Notes: generated from the sequence alone by a model not told the origin. Positions 14,945-22,783 are shown, numbered from the stretch's first letter. The stretch: DNA of 22,783 bases from CAZFBA01 sp964517135 (GCA_964517135.1 CAZFBA010000047.1:1-22783); one strand, 5' to 3'. Numbers and translations: made by a program.

Positions 14945-15967
14945 CTACACTTTGGCCGGTAATTTTTTAGCAATAAGACCAGCAAACTCAACAACTCTGG
15001 TTGAATAACCCCACTCGTTATCATACCAGCTGATGACTTTAACCATGTTTTTGCCGATTGACATGGTTAATGCTGAATCAACGATAGAGCTTGCAGGGTT
15101 TTTAATGAAGTCTGTACTTACTAATGGATCATCAGCAACTTCAAGGATGCCTTTTAAGTTGCCATTAGCAGCTTTTTTGAGTGCTTCATTAACAGCTTCT
15201 GCTGTGACATCTTTTTTGGTTTTAAAGACAACGTCTACAACACTAACATTAGGAGTCGGAACTCTAATAGCAAAGCCGTTTAACTTGCCCTGTAATTCGG
15301 GCATTACCAGGCCAACAGCTTTTGCAGCGCCTGTTGTTGTAGGAACTATGTTTAATGCAGCTGCACGGGCTCTTCTCGGATCACTGTGAGCAGCATCTAA
15401 AATTCTTTGATCACCAGTATAACTGTGAATTGTAGTCATTAAACCTTCTTCAATACCAAATTCTTCGTTAACAACTTTGGCAACCGGTGCAAGACAGTTG
15501 GTTGTACAACTTGCCATTGATACAACATTATCTGTGCTGGCATTATATTTTTCTTCATTAATACCAAGAGCAAATGTCGGTACAGAGCCTTTTGCCGGAG
15601 CTGTAATAATAACTTTTTTAGCGCCTGCTGTTATATGTTTGCCTGCACCTTTGTCATCTCTAAATACACCGGTAGATTCAACAACTATCTCTACGTTTAA
15701 GTCTTTCCACGGAAGCTTTTCTGGTTCTCTTTCTTTGTAAAGCTTAATTGTCTTGCCATCAATAACAAGATTGCCATCTTTTGCTTCTACACTGCCTTTA
15801 AAAATACCCATAACTGAGTCATATTTCATTAAATAAGCAGCTGTTTCAGCATCTAACATCGGATCATTAACAGCAACAAATTCAATACCTTTTTCAGGCT
15901 GTTCAAGATATGCACGTAATACACAACGTCCAATTCTTCCAAAACCATTAATTGCAACTTTTACCAT
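14945..15967 (-). CDS. gap: Glyceraldehyde-3-phosphate dehydrogenase, type I
   Basis: A 340-residue GAPDH that oxidises glyceraldehyde-3-phosphate to 1,3-bisphosphoglycerate. It has the N-terminal nucleotide site INGFGRIGR (6-14), the catalytic ASCTTNC motif with C154, H181 in TTIHSYTGDQRILD, the phosphate-site PTTTGAAKAV and the C-terminal WYDNEWGYSTRVVE. The aspartate in VNDP (D35) is typical of NAD use. The residue before ASCTTNC is methionine (M151) where most homologues have asparagine. A GAGGAAG ribosome site precedes the ATG closely. It appears monocistronic, with a 524-base region on its upstream side. Confidence 0.98.
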   Translation of the reverse strand: MVKVAINGFGRIGRCVLRAYLEQPEKGIEFVAVNDPMLDAETAAYLMKYDSVMGIFKGSVEAKDGNLVIDGKTIKLYKEREPEKLPWKDLNVEIVVESTGVFRDDKGAGKHITAGAKKVIITAPAKGSVPTFALGINEEKYNASTDNVVSMASCTTNCLAPVAKVVNEEFGIEEGLMTTIHSYTGDQRILDAAHSDPRRARAAALNIVPTTTGAAKAVGLVMPELQGKLNGFAIRVPTPNVSVVDVVFKTKKDVTAEAVNEALKKAANGNLKGILEVADDPLVSTDFIKNPASSIVDSALTMSIGKNMVKVISWYDNEWGYSTRVVEFAGLIAKKLPAKV

Positions 15968-16232
15968 CTATTCTTCCTCGCTTTTCTAATAACTAAAACA
16001 TTAATACAGGGTAAATACTCTAAAAACTTGATTATCGTCTGTAGTATTTAAGGTATACATTGTGAGATAACCTGCCACTTTGTGGCTTACGATTAAATAG
16101 AGCTTTTCTTGAGAAGATTATACAAAAAACATGACAAAAATAAATAACTATTTAGAAGTAATGTGTCATTTGTTAAAATTATTAAGATTAAAAGTCTTTA
16201 AAATATAGTTTAAACATATTCAATTCTATTCA

Positions 16233-16255
16233 AAAAATACCTGTCAGGTATTTTT
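16233..16255. repeat. 10-bp inverted repeat with A/T flanks
   Basis: AAAAATACCT (16233-16242), loop GTC, AGGTATTTTT (16246-16255): a perfect stem with A-run and T-run ends. It can act as a terminator in either direction or be an operator (core CCTGTCAGG). No gene ends close by, which favours a regulatory site. Confidence 0.45.
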
Positions 16256-16425
16256 CACGAAATAATTCTCTGAACGTTTATAATGAAAAGAGTTTTCAAT
16301 TATTATTGTAAAGCTAACAATTCTGGCCAGTGATATTTATTCATAATGTTTCAATAATTAATTATTGCCAATCTTGTGATTTGACGCTGCATACCACCTG
16401 AATAAAAAGCAAAAAATTAATATCA

Positions 16426-16455
16426 TTGCAAGGTATTTTATAAATTATATACAAT
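16426..16455 (+). promoter_or_regulatory. Possible promoter of the TPR gene
   Basis: TTGCAA (16426-16431) and TACAAT (16450-16455) with an 18-base spacer, 37 bases before the TTG start at 16492. The -10 box is five of six to consensus and the -35 box four of six. Confidence 0.4.
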
Positions 16456-16491
16456 AATAAGTAAGACAGTTTAATTACAGCGAGAATAAAA

Positions 16492-17376
16492 TTGCATTCA
16501 GCACCCGAAAAAAAATTATATCTACAGGCAAATACATACAGAGATCAGGGTATGTATGAGCAAGCAATCACTACCTATGTTCAGGCTTTGCAGATAGCAC
16601 CATCCTTTTTTGAGGCACGGTTCGAGCTTGCCAAAATATTGCTTGAGACAGATCAATTAAGTAATGCCGTTAAACAATTTAACGTATTACTAAAAGATGC
16701 CCCTGATAACTATTTTATCTATTTTTGTCTTGGATACTGCTATCAACATACCGGTAAACCTGAAGAAGCTGTTGCAGCATATATGAAAGCTATTGATCTC
16801 AACAATTCAAGCCCTGATCTTCACTTTAATATAGCTATTGTCTACTCTGAACTGGATATGAAAGAAGAAGCCATAGAACATTATCAGGCAACGTTAAGTT
16901 TAAAACCTGACTATGTAGAAGCATATGACAATCTGGGTGTTATCTATGCCTCTGTTAATAAGAATGATGTGGCTGGACAAATGTTTCAGATGGCTATTCA
17001 ACTGGATCCTGAATATGCCCTGTCTTACTATAATCTGGGCTGTATACTGAAAAAAGAATCAAACTTTAAAGAAGCCCTTAAATATTATTCTAAAGCACTA
17101 AGTCTCGGGTATAATTCAGCCGAAATACACTTTTTAATAGGTGAATGCATGTTTGACCTGGGACAAACTTCAAAAGCAATACAGGCATTTAAAAAAGCTC
17201 TTGAAATGAACGTTAACGACTATACTATCCACTATAAGATAGGTGTAGCATATTCTGAGCTTGGCTTTTACCCTGAAGCTATCACTCACCTTGAAACATA
17301 CCTTAATTATTGTCCTGATTCACCTGAACTGGAAGAAATTCAAGCAATATTATCAGGTCTTTATGAAGCAATATAA
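16492..17376 (+). CDS. Cytoplasmic eight-TPR protein
   Basis: A 294-residue protein made almost entirely of about eight 34-residue tetratricopeptide repeats from residue 4 to about 275. Examples are ANTYRDQGMYEQAITTYVQA, LGYCYQHTGKPEEAVAAYMK, NLGVIYASVNKNDVAGQMFQ, NLGCILKKESNFKEALKYYS and IGVAYSELGFYPEAITHLE. There is no signal peptide or membrane helix, so a cytoplasmic adaptor or scaffold is expected. The TTG start is chosen because it keeps the first repeat whole; its ribosome site is weak. It appears to stand alone; the partner cannot be told from context. Confidence 0.9.
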   Translation: MHSAPEKKLYLQANTYRDQGMYEQAITTYVQALQIAPSFFEARFELAKILLETDQLSNAVKQFNVLLKDAPDNYFIYFCLGYCYQHTGKPEEAVAAYMKAIDLNNSSPDLHFNIAIVYSELDMKEEAIEHYQATLSLKPDYVEAYDNLGVIYASVNKNDVAGQMFQMAIQLDPEYALSYYNLGCILKKESNFKEALKYYSKALSLGYNSAEIHFLIGECMFDLGQTSKAIQAFKKALEMNVNDYTIHYKIGVAYSELGFYPEAITHLETYLNYCPDSPELEEIQAILSGLYEAI

Positions 17377-17752
17377 AATTTATACCGCACAGAATCAACA
17401 AAACACTTGATCTAACAATTATTACAGCTAATTTTTCTATATACTTATCTTTAAAATAATGCCGATCAGCTTTATATCTGTAAAACAAACAGTAATGTTA
17501 CAAAAAAACTTTTAACTAAACAGGGCTTAAAACAAGCATTTTCAGGCATACAATTTTATAATAGCATCTGACAGAAGACCCTGGGTTTATTATAGCTCTG
17601 TATTTCTTTTAACACAGGGATCCTGGCAATACCAACACTTGCCAATACTAATGAAATTGTAATAATCTAGACGATTGTTGACTAATCTGAAATAATAGAA
17701 ATGTATTTGTTTATTAAACATTTAGTAGAATACAGGTGGTGGATTATTTATT
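17377..17752. other. Intergenic region
   Basis: 376 bases with no credible coding frame. It holds one copy of ACAAGCATTTTCAG (17532-17545) and, near its right end, TTGACT (17678-17683) with a weak TGTATT (17702-17707) at an 18-base spacing that could serve the protease gene. I see no clear terminator for the TPR gene. Confidence 0.35.
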
Positions 17753-18526
17753 GTGATTAAAAATAAATTTATTAAAACAGGGTTTTTTTTAATATTTACA
17801 GCTTTTTTGTTTAACTCTTTTTTCTTAAGTGCTTGCTATGCACAAATTTATAATGAATATTCATCTGATGAAATTGTCAATATAAGTGTTTACGAAAAAG
17901 TATCTCCCAGTGTTGTAACTATACTGGCAGATGTTAAAGATGGTGCTTCGAGCGGAAGTGGAATAATAATCGACAATACAGGCATCATCCTTACAAGTAG
18001 CCATGTGGTAGGTAAAGCCAAGCAAATAAGTGTCGCTATGGCTTCAGGCAAGAGATACCGGGGAGAAATTGTCGCTATAACAGGTAAAAATGATGATCTT
18101 GCATTGATAAAAATAACTCCACCTTATAACTTACCTGCAGCCAGTCTTGGTGATTCCAGAAAAATTAAAGTAGGGCAAAAGGTTCTGGCTATTGGCAACC
18201 CTTTTGGCTTTGAAAGAACGCTTACTACAGGCATTATAAGCAGAATAGATTATGACAGGCAGCGTATTCAAACTGACGCAGCTATTAATCCTGGCTCTTC
18301 TGGCGGGCCTCTTTTGAATTCAAAAGGCGAGGTTATAGGTATAAATCATTCGATATACAACCCTAACAATGATCGATCCAATATTGGTATAAGTTTTGCA
18401 ATACCTGTTAATGCTGCAAAGCGTTTTATCAGTGAAATATCAGAAGGTATCCAGAATTATAACACGGATCAAAAGAGTTATACCTTCTCAAAAGAATATA
18501 AAAACGTTGGTGATACTAACTTTTAA
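17753..18526 (+). CDS. Exported HtrA-like serine protease without PDZ domain
   Basis: A 257-residue trypsin-like protease of the HtrA/DegP (S1C) type. The N-terminus is a signal sequence with hydrophobic residues 11-27 and a lipobox-like LSAC (25-28), so it may be a lipoprotein anchored at C28; cleavage after CYA is the alternative. The triad is H84 (LTSSHVV), D115 (NDDLALIKI) and S183 (NPGSSGGPL). AIGNPFGFERTLTTGIIS is also typical. It ends soon after the protease domain, with no PDZ domain, so it is smaller than DegP and substrate choice must differ. It probably degrades or checks proteins outside the cytoplasmic membrane. The GTG start has an AGGTGGTGG site upstream. A terminator follows directly. 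Confidence 0.94.
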   Translation: MIKNKFIKTGFFLIFTAFLFNSFFLSACYAQIYNEYSSDEIVNISVYEKVSPSVVTILADVKDGASSGSGIIIDNTGIILTSSHVVGKAKQISVAMASGKRYRGEIVAITGKNDDLALIKITPPYNLPAASLGDSRKIKVGQKVLAIGNPFGFERTLTTGIISRIDYDRQRIQTDAAINPGSSGGPLLNSKGEVIGINHSIYNPNNDRSNIGISFAIPVNAAKRFISEISEGIQNYNTDQKSYTFSKEYKNVGDTNF

Positions 18527-18557
18527 GTCTAACGTGTTGATTTTACCAATAACAAGC

Positions 18558-18586
18558 AATAAGTGAACAAAAATTCACTTATTTTT
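18558..18586 (+). terminator. Rho-independent terminator after the protease gene
   Basis: AATAAGTGAA (18558-18567), loop CAAAAA, TTCACTTATT (18574-18583) and a further TTT. The ten-base-pair perfect stem begins 32 bases after the protease stop and ends in a run of T. Confidence 0.8.
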
Positions 18587-18746
18587 AAATATTTATTTTC
18601 CTAACTTCTGGACAAAAAGGCTTTGTTGGTGGTATTTTAAAAATAATTAATATTTCAGGGATAAAGACAGAAAAGAAAAAAGCACCGGGCGTAAAGCATA
18701 TAACATCTTTATCAGAGGATACACAGAAAGAGGAAGAGGTATCATT

Positions 18747-20210
18747 TTGTCAGAAAGTATTTCATCACAATCCAGATCAGCAAATGCTATTGATTTTGAT
18801 ATAAACAGGCTAATTCAGAATTATGTCAAACCTGCAGTAGGTTGTACAGAGCCTGCGGCAATTGCTCTTTCTGCCTCAACTGCTTTTTATGCTGCTAGTG
18901 GCAGGGTTCCGGCTTTCATTAACACAGATAGAATAGTTGATTTCAGGGCATCTGACAAAACATATTCTATTGAAGATATTGAAAGTATTAATGTTACACT
19001 GGATACAAATGTATTAAAAAACGCACTTTACGTAAATATACCTGGTACTGATCATCATCACGGCATTGATCTGGCTGCTATACTGGGTTTGTTCAATACT
19101 CCGGATAGTGAGCTGGCTATCTTTGAATCTATTAACATTCCAACAAACGAACTTCTGGAGATTATACACCAAAAAAAATTGAAAGATAAAGTAAAGATAA
19201 CCAAAAGAGAGCTTACAGGTATTTATATAAAGACTGTTATAAACTTTAAAGATAATACAACTACTGAAGCACTTATCAGAGGGGCTCATTCAAATATTAT
19301 AAGTATAAAATACAACGATAATGATCTGATACAACAGGCAGAATTTTCAGATACAGAAGATATAAATCTTACAGAGCTAAAAGAACTTTCTGTTGCAGAT
19401 ATGATAGATAAAATAGAAAATGATCTCTCTGATAAATCCCGAAAGCTTATATGGGATGGTATTACCATGAATATGACTGTTGCATTGATGGGGCTTGAAA
19501 CCAAACATGGTGACGGTATTGGTTATGCCCACAAAGAAAGAGGCAAATTAGAAAGCTCTCTGGAAGGAAAAATATATGCTTCCGTGGCTGCTGCAACAGA
19601 CGTCAGGATGGAAGGGTTTACTATACCGGTTATGAGCAGCCTGGGAAGTGGCAATCAGGGCCTTATCATTAGTGTATCAATTACAGTACTGGCCTGTGCC
19701 CTCTTAAACAAAAATCTGGAAGAGTTTACAGACAAAGAAAAAGACCTTTTAATAAAAGCAGTTGCTCTGGCACACGAAATAACAGCCTATACAACTTCTT
19801 ACACAGGTATGCTATCAAATTTATGCGGCTGTATTTGTAAAGCAGGTGTTGGGGCTTCCGCAGGTATAGGTTATTACCTGTTTTATCATGAATTAAATTG
19901 TAACAACAATAGTCTTATAATTACAGATGTTGTTCTTAATTCTATGAAAAACATGATATCAAGCACATGTGGCGTTTTATGTGACGGTGCAAAAGGCAGT
20001 TGCGCTAATAAAGCTAAATCAGCAGGTTTTAACGCCTATACCAGCGCACGGGAAGCCATGTTAAATACTGTAGGCACAGGCGGTATACCGGGAAATGAAC
20101 ATACAGATATTAAAACCATTATGAAGAATTTTGTCGAAACATATATAGAAAAATTTGGCCAGCCAACTGACCTTCATATCGTAAGTTATCTGTTAACATC
20201 AAACTGTTAG
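18747..20210 (+). CDS. L-cysteine desulfidase-like protein (CyuA/YhaM, UPF0597 family)
   Basis: A 487-residue protein related to CyuA/YhaM and the serine-dehydratase alpha-type fold; known members use an iron-sulfur cluster to break L-cysteine into pyruvate, ammonia and sulfide. Signatures are VGCTEPAAIAL (31-41), RGAHSNII, SLGSGNQGLIISV (298-310), TCGVLCDGAKGSCANKA (407-423) and the late GTGGIPGNEHTD. Cysteines C33, C360, C362, C364, C408, C412 and C419 include the likely cluster ligands, but I cannot say which. It is longer than E. coli YhaM because of inserts near 60-75 and 200-230. Substrate could also be another amino acid. The TTG start follows a GAGGAAGAGG site. It appears monocistronic, with no neighbouring transporter or regulator. 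Confidence 0.9.
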   Translation: MSESISSQSRSANAIDFDINRLIQNYVKPAVGCTEPAAIALSASTAFYAASGRVPAFINTDRIVDFRASDKTYSIEDIESINVTLDTNVLKNALYVNIPGTDHHHGIDLAAILGLFNTPDSELAIFESINIPTNELLEIIHQKKLKDKVKITKRELTGIYIKTVINFKDNTTTEALIRGAHSNIISIKYNDNDLIQQAEFSDTEDINLTELKELSVADMIDKIENDLSDKSRKLIWDGITMNMTVALMGLETKHGDGIGYAHKERGKLESSLEGKIYASVAAATDVRMEGFTIPVMSSLGSGNQGLIISVSITVLACALLNKNLEEFTDKEKDLLIKAVALAHEITAYTTSYTGMLSNLCGCICKAGVGASAGIGYYLFYHELNCNNNSLIITDVVLNSMKNMISSTCGVLCDGAKGSCANKAKSAGFNAYTSAREAMLNTVGTGGIPGNEHTDIKTIMKNFVETYIEKFGQPTDLHIVSYLLTSNC

Positions 20211-20303
20211 GTTTGATATACTTGATATTACAGCTTTTTACAGACCATAACACCCTGTTTTAAAGGATATTAAAGAATAAATTATTAAATGCAAAAATAA
20301 TAC

Positions 20304-20317
20304 CTTTATGCTATACT
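20304..20317 (+). promoter_or_regulatory. Extended -10 promoter of the DHH gene
   Basis: TGC-TATACT at 20309-20317 is an extended -10 element without a good -35. It shares CTTTATGCTATA with the promoter at 13269-13280. It would give a leader of about 150 bases before the ATG at 20475. Confidence 0.5.
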
Positions 20318-20474
20318 CATAACAATTGGGGATATCGTTTTTAATTGCTTAAAATTATTGCATTCAGGGGGTAAAGAGAGATAATTTTTAAAAATGCTAA
20401 TATTATCAAGCTTTTTAACCTTTTATTTTGAGGGGATAGTTTAATTTATTAAATATTGGGGGGAGAATAATTAT

Positions 20475-22043
20475 ATGCTTACTAAAGTTGGCTTAAACCC
20501 GTATATGGGAGTATCAAAACCTTTACCGGCAAAAGCTAAAAAAGACTCTATTGATAGAAATACATTCAGAGGTCAGCTTGCAAATGTATTATTTAATCGC
20601 AAAGCATCTCAAAATATTACTTTTGGCTGGTCAAAAAATGTTAGCCCGACAGAAGAAAAGATTCTGGATATCTTAACAGATTCTCGAAACAAAACAGCCG
20701 TTGTAGCAGCACATTCAAGGCCAGATGGCGATGCCTATGGAAGCAACCTGGGTATTTCAGCCATACTTGAGCGTATGGGCGTTGAAGTCTTTTCTACAAT
20801 AGATAGTGCTCCCCATTTAAGATTTGAGAAAATGCCCTCTCCTCAAAAGGGTATCTATGCCAATGAGTACATCCAAAAGCCTGAACACAATACTCTGGAA
20901 AACCCTGACCTTGGAATAATAGCAGATACTGCTGAACCCAGCTTAACCTCTGATGCTGTTCTCAATCAACTGGCTTCAGCAAAGCAAATTATTATTATAG
21001 ACCACCACACAGATAACCTGACTGGCCCAACCAATCAAGAAAAATGGGAATCAGAGCTAATTGAAAGAGGGGCAAAAAAAGAAAATATACTCTACTGGAG
21101 AGAAGAAAGGGCATCAGCCGCTGAAATGGTTGGTGGGCTTGATAAAGAAATTGCTGATGAAAGCAAGAAAAGAGATATACCAGGTTATAACCCTGCGTTC
21201 TACCCGGGATACAGACTCAGCATTGCCGGTGGAATCATTGATGATGTTGGTGGGCTATTTACAGAAAAGGGTAATGCCGATAATATTAAGCTTTCCAGGC
21301 TATCTAGCAAAAAGGTTCAGGCACCAGAAGGGAAATTTGAAAGTACTACAAGGCATATATTTAACTGGCTGCTAAATAATAGTGGTGTTAAAAAATCTAA
21401 AATAGATATGACTGGCCTGACAAGAATAACATTACCTGATAAAGTAAGCACCATTATTGATGAAGTCATTGACGGCAAAAGAGAATATAAAGGACTTGAC
21501 ATAAAAGCAGCATCAGAAGATGACCATTTTGCCTATATACACATCGATAAGAGAAGTTTCTTTTATGATATGGCTAAGATGGCCAATAAACTCAACAATA
21601 ATAATACCAGATTCCAGTGGTATGACATCTATAGAGAGGTCAAAAAACGTGTTGAAGAGAAAATTGTTCTCGATAAAGATGTCGGGTTCATAATGCTCTT
21701 GAATTCAAGCTTCGGAAACAAGATCAGCGGCAGCCTGCGCTCATATGGTGTCAATGGTCTTGCCGGAGAAGCTTCAGTACCAGGGCATGTCATGACACAC
21801 AAGCTGGCCAAGCAAGTAGTAGATGCACTTAATAATGCAGGTCTTGTCAAAGGTGGCGGACACGATAACGCTACAGGTTTTCTATCAAATCCAAATGTCT
21901 CATTTAAAGATATTTTACCTATCATTGAAAACGAATATAACAAATTTGTCGAAGGCAAAGACCTCCGCAAAGTGCCAGAAGAACTCAAAGCAGAGATTGC
22001 AAGTCTTTCTCACAAACCAGAAATGCTTGACCTCATCGCATAA
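20475..22043 (+). CDS. DHH/DHHA1 phosphoesterase (NrnA-like) with FG-motif N-terminus
   Basis: A 522-residue phosphoesterase of the DHH family, which in NrnA degrades short oligonucleotides or phosphoadenosine phosphate and in related enzymes cyclic dinucleotides. Motifs are AHSRPDGDAYGS (79-90), D151 in IIADTAEP, DHH (176-178), GIIDDVGG (253-260) and, in the DHHA1 domain, GGGHDNATGF (460-469). All main metal ligands are present, so it should be active. It is longer than NrnA (about 310-330) through an extension of about 60 residues at the N-terminus, extra segments at 185-245 and 265-400, and a C-terminal tail. The extension has NTFRGQ (29-34) and ITFG (48-51), matching the small protein at 6739. 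The ATG follows a GGGGGGAG site. Hydrolysis of pGpG from c-di-GMP turnover is a possible link to the GGDEF protein. Confidence 0.92.
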   Translation: MLTKVGLNPYMGVSKPLPAKAKKDSIDRNTFRGQLANVLFNRKASQNITFGWSKNVSPTEEKILDILTDSRNKTAVVAAHSRPDGDAYGSNLGISAILERMGVEVFSTIDSAPHLRFEKMPSPQKGIYANEYIQKPEHNTLENPDLGIIADTAEPSLTSDAVLNQLASAKQIIIIDHHTDNLTGPTNQEKWESELIERGAKKENILYWREERASAAEMVGGLDKEIADESKKRDIPGYNPAFYPGYRLSIAGGIIDDVGGLFTEKGNADNIKLSRLSSKKVQAPEGKFESTTRHIFNWLLNNSGVKKSKIDMTGLTRITLPDKVSTIIDEVIDGKREYKGLDIKAASEDDHFAYIHIDKRSFFYDMAKMANKLNNNNTRFQWYDIYREVKKRVEEKIVLDKDVGFIMLLNSSFGNKISGSLRSYGVNGLAGEASVPGHVMTHKLAKQVVDALNNAGLVKGGGHDNATGFLSNPNVSFKDILPIIENEYNKFVEGKDLRKVPEELKAEIASLSHKPEMLDLIA

Positions 22044-22193
22044 AAACTGAAAACTGGTAACTATAGCTTTGCTCTAACGATATAGTAAACGCATAAAATA
22101 ATCATGCATTAGGTAAAAAGTGGTCTTTATTAGCAATGTAACTTTATTTCTTGCGTTAATTATAGAATTTTCGTTAAGCAGTGCTTAATTATT

Positions 22194-22223
22194 CGAAAAA
22201 AACAACCCTTCATCGCTGAAGGG
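22194..22223 (-). terminator. Leftward Rho-independent terminator
   Basis: CCCTTCA (22206-22212), loop TCGC, TGAAGGG (22217-22223). Read on the minus strand the stem is followed by TTGTTTTTTT, a good terminator tail. The plus strand has no T-run after it. It therefore points to a minus-strand transcript arriving from the right. Confidence 0.65.
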
Positions 22224-22450
22224 AATTATGTGAAACTTGCAATATCTCTTGTGTGTTAACAATAATTGTAAAAAGTTTCTCTTTCTCAGTTCCTTTTTTG
22301 ATAATACCATCTTAAAGCATTTTTTAAGGGTTTTCTATAATCCACCATGGTGAAAATCGAGAAATTCAGGGGTGATTTTTTATCTAACCCTGCATGTTCA
22401 TGTTGCATACTCAACAAATACATTAATATATCTGCCGTGCTTTATAATAG

Positions 22451-22486
22451 GGCTTTACAGATACAACATCCTGTAAAGCCTTTGTT
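22451..22486 (+). terminator. Ten-base-pair hairpin with short T tail
   Basis: GGCTTTACAG (22451-22460), a ten-base loop, CTGTAAAGCC (22471-22480), then TTTGTT. The perfect stem and tail fit a plus-strand terminator, although it lies over 400 bases after the DHH gene; it might instead be part of a structured RNA. Confidence 0.5.
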
Positions 22487-22619
22487 AAATTGAATTTACA
22501 CAATACAGATATAACAAAACATAACTAATACTTTACAATAAAAAATTAATAACACTTAATTACAACCCTTATCAGAGGTTTTATTGCTTCTATAGATCAG
22601 TGTATAACTTAAAAAGTTT

Positions 22620-22783
22620 TCGATTTTCAAGCCCAAATCCCGCCCACCCTAAAGGAAGGCATGAGGTCTCTTCTTTTTGAAAAAAGAAGCAAAAACTTTT
22701 CACAACTGGCTTGCTGGCTTCGTATACCTGCTTTGAAAGCCCAGGCCAATCGGCTCGTTCAACCCATATCTTCACTTTTAAAA
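22620..22783. other. Higher-GC segment at window edge: partial gene or repeat
   Basis: This segment has clearly more G and C than the preceding 500 bases and stays open on both strands to the window edge. On plus, an ATG at 22661 with an AAAGGAAGGC site opens a frame of 41 codons (MRSLLFEKRSKNFSQLACWL onwards). On minus, a frame comes in from the edge and ends at 22590. It also contains an inverted CTTCTTTTT/AAAAAAGAAG (about 22669-22688). I cannot tell whether it is a truncated gene, a dispersed repeat or a mobile-element end. Confidence 0.3.

Larger units (their letters stand above)
15968..16491. other. Long divergent intergenic region
   Basis: 524 bases between gap (leftward) and the TPR gene (rightward). 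No frame looks coding. It should contain both promoters. It includes a small GCCAC-TTT-GTGGC hairpin at 16074-16086 and the A/T-flanked palindrome listed separately. An unannotated small RNA cannot be excluded. Confidence 0.4.
22044..22600. other. Non-coding region with two strong hairpins
   Basis: AT-rich sequence after the DHH gene. No coding frame is convincing. It contains the two hairpins listed separately and a perfect 10-bp palindrome, CACCATGGTG, at 22343-22352. A small RNA between the hairpins is possible but not shown. Confidence 0.4.

Noticed and set aside
20394..20444. 16-codon frame ahead of the DHH gene, possible leader peptide
   Set aside because: The G-rich element is too far from its ATG to be a normal ribosome site, and no attenuation structure is evident.
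1..22783. Search for tRNA, rRNA, CRISPR repeats and transposases
   Set aside because: By eye I found no tRNA T-loop with matching arms, no regularly spaced repeats and no transposase-like protein; short RNAs could still be missed without a covariance search.

Overview
The window is an AT-rich, gene-dense bacterial chromosome segment with about 18 credible protein genes on both strands. I see no rRNA, tRNA, CRISPR array, transposase or phage gene. The informational genes (rplS, rbgA/ylqF, rnhB), gap, an octanoyltransferase and a cysteine desulfidase-like enzyme show it is core chromosome. Three proteins carry a short N-terminal phenylalanine-glycine motif (VSFSG, VSFG, ITFG). From memory, such motifs are frequent in non-photosynthetic cyanobacterial relatives (Melainabacteria/Vampirovibrionia). 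Together with many TPR proteins and c-di-GMP-type proteins, this makes that lineage my best guess, held with only moderate confidence and not provable from this sequence alone.

Left part (1-5945), all minus strand: an exported glycine-zipper protein of unknown function; then a likely transcription unit running leftwards of an XRE-type helix-turn-helix protein fused to a seven-repeat LVIVD beta-propeller, a GAF-GGDEF-HD-GYP cyclic-di-GMP enzyme, and a single-pass membrane protein. The propeller regulator and the c-di-GMP enzyme next to it may form a sensing unit.

Middle (6246-10186): two small basic proteins with the FG motif, a universal stress protein, and convergent to it a two-gene minus-strand operon of an exported TPR protein and a 668-residue protein. 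That large protein reads as two tandem HisC-like aminotransferase folds, both without the catalytic lysine. This is the most unusual gene in the window.

Right-middle (10516-15967): an rplS-rbgA-rnhB operon with a good sigma70-type promoter and a leader hairpin; a convergent LipM-type octanoyltransferase; a response-regulator-like protein whose receiver and GGDEF domains have both lost their key residues; a small protein resembling the anti-sigma factor FlgM; and gap (GAPDH), with a shared GC-rich hairpin between the last two.

Right part (16492-22783): a cytoplasmic eight-TPR protein, an exported PDZ-less HtrA-like serine protease with its own terminator, a CyuA/UPF0597-family L-cysteine desulfidase-like protein, and a DHH/DHHA1 phosphoesterase (NrnA-like) with an extra FG-motif N-terminus. 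The last 740 bases hold no convincing complete gene, but contain two strong hairpins and, at the edge, a higher-GC segment with a possible partial gene or repeat.
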